A program made the translations under genes and the position numbers. The notes beneath the pieces are model-generated. The model worked only from the letters and a program-made list of their open reading frames with translations. It was not told the DNA's origin and did not search any database. Shown piece by piece: positions 55,509 through 64,000 of a DNA stretch of 64,000 bases. How positions within the stretch are numbered: position 1 is the stretch's first letter; each line of letters starts with the position of its first letter. This DNA is from Endomychus coccineus. Lineage: Eukaryota > Arthropoda > Insecta > Coleoptera > Endomychidae. The stretch covers positions 82,765,978 to 82,829,977 of the forward strand of contig OY294068.1 of NCBI GenBank assembly GCA_958510875.1. Direction: 5' to 3'.

Positions 55509-56921
55509 ATGAATAAAATACACTCGGGAGTTTTAGCACTTGTTCTAAGCATATTTCTAATTCAGGCTGCAGACCCTCCTTTCGAAAAACCTCCATTTTC
55601 TTTGCCGTACTTTTCAAATGACCATTATTCACCACTTAAAAATATAGATACCAGCACTCGGTCTAGTGTCTCCATTCCAAATAGGACTGAAGATAATCAT
55701 GCTTCTATTACACATAAAAACTTACAACGTAATAACGATGATATCAATAAAGACAAAAACACTGAAGATCTGGAAACTTTACACCGTTACCTGACGAATA
55801 TTGAAAATACTGCGCCCAAAATGGAGGACGCAACAGATTCCAGTGAAGCGAAAAATCACCATGACGTGATTAACGAATTTCTTCAACGCAAGGGGAAGTC
55901 TGCATATGAGAAGTTACTAGAAAAAGATTTCATAAGACCTTTACTCAAGCTGTATCAAGGGGAAATACATGCAAATCCATCTTACATAATTGGGAATTTT
56001 AGCAATTCATCGAGGATTTCGAAAGAGGATTACATCACAGACTCTAAATCGACAACAGAACTGGAACTGGATATATTAATTAATGGTGGGAATATGCACG
56101 AAAGTAATCCGGAAAAAACGATGATTCACCAATTATCTAGAAGAGATGACGTTCTGACAGAAAATATTGATGATGAACATATTGGAGAAATTTTACCTCC
56201 TGGCTTAGATAACAGGATCAAACAAACGCCAAAATTGGACCAAAGATTTCACCCAATCAAAAGGATTTTCTTACAACAATCACGATATACTCCAACATTC
56301 AGGAATGCAAGAAAATCTTATGAATTTCACGATAGTAATTATCCGTCGTCTAAGTCATATTCAAACGATAAGCCAGAACCAAGATTCAGAAAACCCATCA
56401 CTTTCCCTGGTGAAAGATTCAGACCTGAATATGAACCTTCCGGAATACCTCACGAAGGTTTCGAAGGTAGTAGAGGAGCAACAGAGGAAAAACTTAATTA
56501 TTTCCGGCCGAGTGATGTATTCGAAACGTCAAGTTCTCAAGAGGAGCCTAGAGCTGTTTATCCTCCGATAAGAGTATCTTTACCACCGAATGAAGTACCA
56601 GGGTATAATCTACCTAGAAGAGTAAGAGGTTACGTTGATTCATTCCAAGGAAATTTACAACCCACTGGAAGAGAGAATTATTATGATAAAACTCCCAGAT
56701 GGCAAAGTGCATGGTCGGGTTCTCGAAGGCCGAGGGTCATATTTCCTACGGATTTAGTGTCATTTAGAGATCCAGTTCCGAATCAGGAGGAACCTGATTG
56801 GTTAGCTGGAGATAATAACTTGCAGGATATACAAGAATCGGAACCGAAGGAAAGGGGTGAGTTTTTAGAATATATGTATTATGATTGGAGCATAAATAAG
56901 CTATTATTGAACAACATGTAA
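55509..56921 (+). CDS. Secreted protein of unknown function, 470 aa
   Basis: A long open frame in AT-rich DNA, with no transposon features around it. Residues 1-20 are a clear signal peptide (MNKIHSGVLALVLSIFLIQA, cut likely before ADPP). The mature protein is hydrophilic and probably disordered: Asn/Asp/Lys-rich from 60 to 250, with a helical patch near residues 121-158 (DVINEFLQRKGKSAYEKLLE). From 260 to 440 it is rich in Pro, Arg and Tyr with FR/RF repeats (PRFRKPITFPGERFRP; PRRVRGY; RRPRVIFPTDLVSFR). Several dibasic sites (RR) could be processing sites, but amidation signals are not obvious. No Cys framework and no transmembrane segment are seen. A donor-like GTGAGT at 56857-56862 means the last 21 codons might be intronic, with the real C-terminus in another exon. 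I do not recognise the family; extracellular matrix or peptide-precursor roles are guesses. Confidence 0.75.
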   Translation: MNKIHSGVLALVLSIFLIQAADPPFEKPPFSLPYFSNDHYSPLKNIDTSTRSSVSIPNRTEDNHASITHKNLQRNNDDINKDKNTEDLETLHRYLTNIENTAPKMEDATDSSEAKNHHDVINEFLQRKGKSAYEKLLEKDFIRPLLKLYQGEIHANPSYIIGNFSNSSRISKEDYITDSKSTTELELDILINGGNMHESNPEKTMIHQLSRRDDVLTENIDDEHIGEILPPGLDNRIKQTPKLDQRFHPIKRIFLQQSRYTPTFRNARKSYEFHDSNYPSSKSYSNDKPEPRFRKPITFPGERFRPEYEPSGIPHEGFEGSRGATEEKLNYFRPSDVFETSSSQEEPRAVYPPIRVSLPPNEVPGYNLPRRVRGYVDSFQGNLQPTGRENYYDKTPRWQSAWSGSRRPRVIFPTDLVSFRDPVPNQEEPDWLAGDNNLQDIQESEPKERGEFLEYMYYDWSINKLLLNNM

Positions 56922-57068
56922 TAACAAATTCACGAAACAATTCAGTTATTAATTATTCAGCGGCGTCCATTACAAAATGATGTGCCCATATTTTCCAATT
57001 GTTATTTGAGGGATTGTTCTAGTTCAATTTCATCAGCAATATTTATGTCGTTACCGCAGTTTTAGCTA

Positions 57069-57074
57069 AATAAA
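57069..57074 (+). terminator. Poly(A) signal after the secreted-protein gene
   Basis: AATAAA lies about 150 nt past the TAA at 56919-56921, with a second ATAAAT just after. The position suits the 3' end of a single-exon transcript and argues against the GTGAGT donor always being used. Confidence 0.45.
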
Positions 57075-58427
57075 ACTAATAAATGTACTTGAATTGTGAA
57101 CTATTGTTTTCTTCTATCTTACGGAACCATCTTAATCTTCAGACCAGATGCCACAAATATTTGAATTTTGGGATTGAAATCTATCGCTAGGTACATCGTT
57201 GTTAGTGAAATTAAAGTTGAATGTATTGATGTTAATTATTGTTGATTATAATTTTTTCTTGAATATATCAATTAATGTAGCAAATTTCTCAAAATATGCT
57301 ACCAAGATATTCTTTTTCTATTTAATCATAGCATTAGCTTGATCGTGTATCGAAACTGCAAGACCCATAAATCTAGGAACATGTTCATTTTATTCCTTCA
57401 ATAATTTTGTATTACATTAAAGAATTGAAGGAACAAAAGAACCTTACGATTCTCTCCATAACGAACCTCCCGTCAAATTATTACACTGTAATATACCGTA
57501 TTGATCAATTTGTGCCAAGCATAATCGTTAAGCATTCAATTCACAAATGTTGTGAGATATTCCTGTTAATTTTATTCATTGTTTGTATATTGAAACTAAA
57601 AAATGCGATTTCATATTAAATTTCCCAGTAGTACCTCATACAGTATGATAGTTAATGCTTCCATTAATCTACGTAATCCGTGATTGATTATTATATCGTT
57701 ATCGGAAATACGTCATTTTACAAATTTCGAATCGATATGGGGAAATGAGTCAGAATTTGATCACAAAGTTTATCTAATAAGTAAATGAAAGCGTATAAGA
57801 ACAGAGATAAATTGGATGGAATCAATATTAACACCTAATTTGGATAAAGGTGTGTCACCATCAATTTTATGTAGGTTCTAAAGACAATATAGCCCAAATT
57901 GACAAAGCTATAAGTAAGATAGTACTCGAGGGTATTCCTATACTGAGTTAGTATTCATCGCATTAGCGTGATTCCCGATGAAGCTACTTCTTGATTCGGT
58001 ACGTCTTTATTGTTCGAAACTAACTTTATTCTACACATTCCAAGGAATCAAAGGGATTGAATTATTACGGATAAAAACTCTCCAAGTACAATTTACAAAG
58101 TAAAGAATCGAAGATTTCGCAACCTTTGAAGCCATCTGGGGGTGTTGCAAACTAACATAACATAATGACAACTTTTGTGCCATTAAAGGAAGTAATGCAT
58201 GTGATTATTCCACTTATTTCCAAATGACATTGAGTTCATTGGGCATGGCACTATCGTTGTTCAAAGACATTTTTCAGAATTAGTAGGTTCTATGTGTTTC
58301 ATCAGGTCCTTTCAACATCGTTAACTGAATTCTAACTATTTTAGAAATTTCGCTGTCTACAGGAACATTCCAACAGTGGAAGATATAGCGCGCAGTCTTT
58401 AGGTATCCTCAACACCACCGATTTACA
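57075..58427. other. No gene recognised
   Basis: AT-rich. The 70-codon frame at 57407-57619 has no homology that I recognise and overlaps no conserved signal. Confidence 0.4.
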
Positions 58428-58429
58428 TA

Positions 58430-59452
58430 CCGGTGTCCCAAAAGTCTGGAAACGGTTGAATATCTCGTAAACAAATCATCGGATCGCAAAGACAAAAAAC
58501 ACGCCTCTTTTTATTTTTAAAGATCTATTCAATGATGCTACTGAAAAACCACCCCCACCCATGTAGGAGATGATGAGAGGGGTAGTTTTAAAATTTCAAA
58601 TGGAAACACCTACTTTTTATTGCATTGTTGCATTCTTCATGAAAAACCGTGTTAGGATGTGTAATCAACCCTTTTTTCAACCCTACTTAAGGGGTGAAAA
58701 AAAGAGCAGTTTTGTTTTTTTTGCGAAAAAAGTTTGTTTTCATACGGTGTTGCATTCACTATGAAAAATGTGTTTTCATGTGCAATCAACCCTTTTTTTC
58801 AACCCCAATAAGGGGGTGCAAAAAGGGTAGTTTTAGTAATTTTGCAAAAAAAAACTTTTCATACGCTGGTCATTTTCCATAAAGAAAACCATGTTTTGAT
58901 GTGCAATCAACCCCTTTTTCAATCCCACGTAGGGGGTGAAAGAAGGGGTAGTTTTGGTAATTATTGCAAAAAAAATGATGATTGCACATCAAAACATGGT
59001 TTTCTTTTTGGAAAATGACCAGCGTATGAAGTTTTTTTTTTGACAAAATTACTAAAACTGCTATTTTTGCACCCCCTTATTGGGGTTGAAAAAAAGGGTT
59101 GATTGCACATGAAAACACATTTTTCATAGTGAATGCAACACCGTATGAAAACAAATTTATTTTTTTCGCAAAAAAAGCAAAACTGCCCTTTTTCTCAACC
59201 CCTCAAGTAGGATTGATTGCACATCCTAACACGGTTCTTCATGAAGAATGCAACAATGCAATAAAAAGTAGGTGTTTCCATTTAAAATTTTAAAACTACC
59301 CCTCTCATCATCCCCTACATGGGTGGGGGTGGTTTTACAGTAGCATCATTAAATAGATCCTTAAAAATAAAAAGAGGCGTGTTTTTTGTCTTTGCGATCC
59401 GATGATTTGTTTACGAGATATTCAACCGTTTCCAGACTTTTGGGACACCAGG
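58430..59452. mobile_element. Foldback element with tandem repeats inside its arms
   Basis: The two halves (58430-58965 and 58980-59452) are reverse complements. The ends are CCGGTGTCCCAAAAGTCTGG and its mirror, each flanked by TA (58428-58429 and 59453-59454). Each arm contains three or four degenerate repeats of about 122 bp, marked by GTGCAATCAACCC, TTTTTCAACCCC and GGGGGTG(A/C)AAAA. The ORFs here (58570, 58694, 59099) are read-through of these repeats and are not genes. The terminal text resembles Tc1/mariner-type MITEs. Confidence 0.88.
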
Positions 59453-59454
59453 TA

Positions 59455-60280
59455 TATGATGAGCTAGTAGAGTAGATCATTGCGGGATACGTAGTTTCTG
59501 ACGTCACGTAGTACCCGAGGAGGACTGTTCCCTATCTCGATTCAAACTAGGGCTGCCTTGAGCGATATTGGTCTTGACAAGCCTCAATCCTCATCACGTG
59601 ACTGTCGTCGGTCTCTCGAGCATGTCGCGATTTTGGTTAAATAGGATCCTATAAGTGTTTTCAACAATAAAAAATTAATAATAAAACCAGATTTATCTCA
59701 AGTGATCTACGTTTGGCACGGGTAAATTATTTACTGTAACCCTGTGTTCGATTGTAACATCCAAATATAACAGCAACCTTATAACCATAGTAAGAGAGCG
59801 TGCGTTATTTCATGCGCGAAAATTCAATCAGCTTACCGCTAGCTAAAATTCTTCACTTTCCTTTTGTCCAAACCAAATTGCCGATCCTGGTTGTTTGTCC
59901 CCTTTAAATGGGTCTGGTTATAAGTACATGTTCATTCATCAAAAATGTCCACTCCTGTAATTTGGTTAATTCTGAGCCGATTTAAGAATTTAAAAAAATA
60001 TTTGAAATCTTTTTCCAGCGACATTTTATACACGATATGAAAATTCACAGGTTGTCCAAAATGAATGAAGTATTGGATGATTGTTGATCTTTTTCAATGA
60101 AACACCCTGTATTTCGTTCAACAATCGGTTACAAATTATAATTAGTAATTCTAGGATATCAGGGTACGTTAAACGATTACGGAAATATAGCCGATTTTTT
60201 GATACATATGCTCAATGAGTGTGTCGCAGAGGGTGGATTAGTCTGTTAGAATTGTTATATTGATTTTTGGAATGGTGTAG
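59455..60280. other. No gene recognised
   Basis: Intergenic or repeat-derived sequence. The region 59460-59760 is less AT-rich but lacks a frame. Confidence 0.4.
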
Positions 60281-60676
60281 GTCACTCGAAAATCGCAGTC
60301 CTCATTATTATTTCTGATTTCAACGATAAAATATTCACTCTCTATAGTCTATAAAAGCGGTTTATATATTATAAACATAGGAAAAACTTAGTCCGAAAAT
60401 GGAAATGACATTATTCATAGCTGAACTATAATAATAAGGGCATTCTCTCTCGCTAATAATACATTTCTTGTTACGATGACAGTAATTGAGCAACGAAACT
60501 GTCTAATTTGAAATTGACCTTGGCATGACGTTTCATTGTTTTCGAAGCCTACTTTGATTTTTCGCTTTGTTCATAGCTGCGAGTATTCATCGTAATATCA
60601 TCAAGACTATGGATATATTGAATCTCATCTTTGAACTTAGAAATAATAATGAGGATTGCGATTTTTGAGTGAATCA
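60281..60676. repeat. MITE-like inverted repeat, ~395 bp
   Basis: CACTCGAAAATCGCAGTCCT on the left (from about 60285) mirrors AGGATTGCGATTTTTGAGTG on the right (to about 60673), with 2-3 changes in 33 bp. Weaker pairing continues inward for some 30 bp. It is non-coding. Confidence 0.6.
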
Positions 60677-62154
60677 TTTTATTTCTATTTTAAATCCACC
60701 AAAAAATGATTTCAAATGTTCTTGAAATTCTTAAATTGATTCAGATATAACCAAGTTACATTTATTGTGAATCACCATATACTATTACGCTACATAATTT
60801 TAGCACAACTCACTAGGAAAAGAAAAATTATAGACACTATATGCATACTTTGCAATTATCAATGAGAGAATGAGATAACTACTAAGACTAAATTGCTGTG
60901 CAATCATTGTATTCATCAGTTTCCATTGATATTACCAATGAAATTGTACCCATCATGTAAAATCTTCACACATTCGAGCTACATATAAGTTAATATTCTT
61001 TGTTTAAATACTTCATGATATATATTAATCAAGTATCATTTGGATGATACTATCGATTGCTTATTAGTATGTTACATTCTATGCCTGAGGAAGATATTCC
61101 ACTGGATTTGTCACATAAAAATTAATGATGTATCAAAACCATAACTTTTTCATAAGATCAAAGAATCAGTATTGGTGTATTCAAAATGTGTGACAATAAT
61201 TTGGAAAAAATTATCGAACATCAGCGAGAACCAGGTACCAGTTAAAAACATAATGTATGACTAATATCAAAGCCGAGACATTTGAAAACGAAGACAATTT
61301 CGACGTTATGGATCAATGAACTTCTCAGGTTTTCGAATAAATATTCATTCAATCATTCATAAAATTGAAAATTTACCTATAAATTCATATACATATACAT
61401 TTGAAACGTAGTTACATAATACATCAAAAATAACAAAACAAATTTAAATAAGGCCCATCATTAACTAAAATAATGAATAAATAGTTAGCAGTCGCATGTA
61501 ATCATTAATTCATTGAGACATTTATTTCTCGCAATGTTTCAAAGCATTTCTAACCAAAACTAGTGTCAATTTCCAGATATTTTTCACTGATCCTAACCAA
61601 CAATAAACATGACGTGCAATAGCCACTGGCATCACATACTGTATAGTCAAGGTGAAGCATATAACAGGGGATGGGTGCTATTTAAGCACGATGCTTCACT
61701 TAAATTGAGAAGTGAAGTTACTTAAGAACAGTAAGATATAAATTAGTGTATTTTCGAGAGTACATCATCAATACTAGTGATTAACATCTTTCAGAAACCA
61801 CTGATTCAAAGTTATGACAATTTTTGCAAGTCGTTTTATTGTGTAAAATTGAATTTGTATTCAATCTTCTTCCAATTCGTGATTTATATTCTATTATTTT
61901 CATTCACATCTTCCATTATGAATACCTCTTTCCGGACTGATAGTTTTGTGACAAATTGAGTATTGTTTGATGAATGTCTCATTATATACCGGAAAATAAG
62001 TTTGTATATCATTAATTTTTACCAGTTCTTTGTATGAAGATAATATATTCCAAAATAAATGTACCAGATAAATGAAATAACAGAGTGAATGCTATTTTCC
62101 ATAGAAACTTATATATGAGAGAAAGAGAAAAATGTATTCCTAAATAATTTGTGC
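60677..62154. other. No gene recognised
   Basis: AT-rich; no frame over 60 codons with a motif. Confidence 0.4.
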
Positions 62155-62162
62155 AAATATAC

Positions 62163-63906
62163 TAGTGCTCATCAACCTTGCAGTATTTGCGCCCACTTTT
62201 GAATCACTATTCTCATCGCGCCCCCTCTCATACAATAAATTTCACTGAAATCGTGCTGTAGTCTTTATATTAGCTTATATTTAATTTAATTCAATTTAAT
62301 TGTATTTTGGCTCTAAAGCTACACTACGACGTTCAGAAAAAACCTTAAAAATTATTCAAAAACTAGTTTTGTACTGAAATTTATTGAAATAAACGTTAGA
62401 ATACAATATTTTTTCTTCAATTATCATCCGAGATTTATTTATAGACCCTTAAACCCAATAACACATAATGTATATATCAATTCTACTCATCAATATTAAA
62501 AATAAATTAATGCACAGATCAAGTAAGTAGATCTAGATTGTCTTATAAAGTGACATTCTGTGAAAGAAACGTTAGACCAGGTCTTGAGTGTCGGGAGTTA
62601 TGTCATGCGCAGAACGGCCGAAAAGTAGACCTTGTACCATACCCTTGTATCTTCTCACCTTGTCTCTTCCCACCTTGTCCTTCCACTTCCATTATTTGCC
62701 ATCTTAAGCCATTTTGTAAAAGAGACAAAAATAGTGGGTAAAAATTGAGTAGGAATATCCACCGATGATGCTCGTACAATGTCTGGAAGATTCCAAAGTG
62801 TACAAGTACTTGTGAAACAAAAATCTCCACAGTATATCTGGACACATTGCATGATCCACTGAGAAGAAATGAACCCTGGTCTGAACATTATACTGACGAC
62901 GGTGGTAACAGTAGTAAATTATACAAAAATGAGACCTCTGAAATCAAGAATCTTTTCTGCACTTTGTAGAGACATGGGTGCAGTACATTCTGCGTTAATA
63001 TTGTATTGCGAGGCAAGATGATTTTTGCATCGTGTTTATGAATGTAGAGATGAAATCGCCATTTTTATAGAAGGGGAAAACTGACCGGGGGCAGAAAAGT
63101 TTCGAAATGATTAATTTTTTCTGATGAAATTTAGCTACTTTTTGTAGATAACTGGAATTGTGAAGCAGAAACGTGAAGCAAAAAACCTAGTACTGTTTGC
63201 AAAAGAGGATGAATGTCTCAAAACTTACAAGACTGAAGAACAACATGTGAAAGTAATTTTTGTAACCATCAAAAATCATTCAATCATGCTGGCAAATAAT
63301 TTAAAAAGTATTTTCTTGCTGACTTCAACTTGATAGCAAGTTACGAGTAGGTTAGGAACCCATTTCAAAATACTCCCGAAGGTCTTTCAACTACCGAAGA
63401 AGACATCGTTATAGACTTCACAGCAGGTGGTGAAATCAAAAGACAATTTAGTAATAAATCACTCTTTGAATTTTGGCCGGTTTGGGTGATGAATTTTTGC
63501 ACTGAAAACAAGAGCATTTCATAAACTTTTACCATTTTTAACATCCTACTTTTCCGAACCGCATTTTCTACGATGTCTGCTTTGAAGATAAAATATAGAT
63601 CTTAGCTAAATATAGAAAAAGAGCTTAGAGTGTGAATTTCTAATATTAAATCTTTTTTCGAAAAACTTTGCTCTGGAATACAGGCCCACTAATAAGTATT
63701 AATCTTGTTTTAAATTACATATTGATAAATTGATTATTAAATACATTGTGTAGTATAGAGACAATCCAATTTATAAGTATATCATATCAGTGTTCCTTTC
63801 AGTAAATTAAATAAATTTTCTGAGTAATATTTTTTCTCTTCTCGATATATTTTCCGCCCCTCATTTAGTTCCATCACGCCCTCCAGGGACAGATTGAAAA
63901 TCACTG
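62163..63906. mobile_element. hAT transposon remnant
   Basis: The left end TAGTGCTCATCAACCTTGCA and right end (reversed) CAGTGATTTTCAATCTGTCC are short imperfect TIRs of hAT type, with GC-rich GCGCCC stretches just inside. The flanks AAATATAC (62155-62162) and AAATAGAC (63907-63914) are an 8-bp duplication with one change. Eight base pairs and these ends are diagnostic of hAT. The interior is a decayed transposase. Confidence 0.82.
62735..63590 (+). pseudogene. hAT transposase, ZBED5-like subtype, decayed
   Basis: The readable text is IGISTDDARTMSGRFQSV (the catalytic TDG-A block), then QYIWTHCMIH (the THC..H block), NYTKMRPLKSRIFSALCRDM and HSALILYCEARRF, then VYECRDEIAIF. After a garbled stretch comes RNPFQNTPEGLSTTEEDIVI, then LFEFW near 63460, where active members have the hAT dimerisation domain. 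The order follows ZBED5/FAM200-type transposases. Stops and shifts are common, and the N-terminal BED zinc finger is not visible, so the element is N-terminally deleted. Confidence 0.8.
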
Positions 63907-64000
63907 AAATAGACTATAAATAGGTGATGTATCGAAAATTTAACCTACTCTCTGACCGTTAGATTTGAAAAATATTTCTCCGAAATATCGGAAGCACTCA

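Noticed and set aside
57407..57619. 70-codon ORF with a hydrophobic C-terminal end
   Set aside because: No start context, homologue or regulatory signal; expected by chance in this AT-rich DNA.
58570..59293. Three ORFs of 62-64 codons in the foldback
   Set aside because: All are the same tandem repeats read on one strand.
1..64000. CRISPR arrays, rRNA or bacterial-type genes
   Set aside because: No regular short direct repeats with unique spacers, no rRNA-like conserved text and no bacterial gene organisation.

Overview
The window looks like nuclear DNA of an insect. It is AT-rich and has no operons or bacterial-style dense genes. Almost every recognisable reading frame belongs to an arthropod-type transposable element: R1-like and jockey-like LINEs, Tc1/mariner, mariner, P-type, hAT, LTR and foldback elements. 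The order of insect cannot be decided from the sequence; a beetle or a hemipteran would both fit. Only one convincing host protein gene is present (55509-56921). It encodes a secreted 470-residue protein of unknown function, with a TATA box, a five-codon upstream ORF and a poly(A) signal.

Layout. 1-1300 is the 3' end of a jockey-type LINE with a readable reverse transcriptase and a (TATTC)n tail. 1850-3280 holds tRNA-derived SINE copies and an inverted-repeat element. 3390-7330 is a composite of a foldback element (750-900 bp inverted arms), a long LTR and short flanking repeats. The same composite occurs in the opposite orientation at 48710-53077. 8690-11571 is a jockey LINE fragment split by a Tc1/mariner-superfamily element with about 650-bp terminal inverted repeats (TIRs). 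14600-15480 is an old tandem array. 15691-16804 is a P-type element with an exact 8-bp target duplication and a MITE (short non-autonomous inverted-repeat element) inside it. 20640-25090 is an R1-like LINE (minus strand) split by a solo LTR. 25930-28540 holds a jockey fragment and an LTR-like region. 30943-31826 is a mariner relic. 36935-42370 is a nest of at least four LINE fragments. 42554-47072 is an R1-like LINE bounded by a 9-bp target duplication. 53828-54640 is another jockey-like fragment. 58430-59452 is a foldback with internal tandem repeats. 62163-63906 is a hAT relic related to ZBED5-type transposases.

The most unusual content is in the foldback family. Both copies carry the C-terminal 75 or so codons of histone H2A, its stop codon and the downstream histone mRNA 3' stem-loop. 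In the 51.5-kb copy the H2A frame is open and the stem-loop is perfect. In the 4.6-kb copy the frame is shifted and the stem-loop mispaired. The 51.5-kb copy also holds a second open frame with a Cys-rich start, a very acidic middle and a basic end. Histone mRNA is not polyadenylated, and the captured stretch ends just past the stem-loop, so this looks like capture of a host gene fragment by a mobile element.

Several nesting events can be checked by reading. Removing the Tc1/mariner element joins two halves of one reverse transcriptase region, and removing the solo LTR does the same for the R1-like LINE. Apart from the secreted-protein gene and a possible exon at 47083-47217, the unassigned stretches look like decayed repeats or intergenic or intronic DNA.
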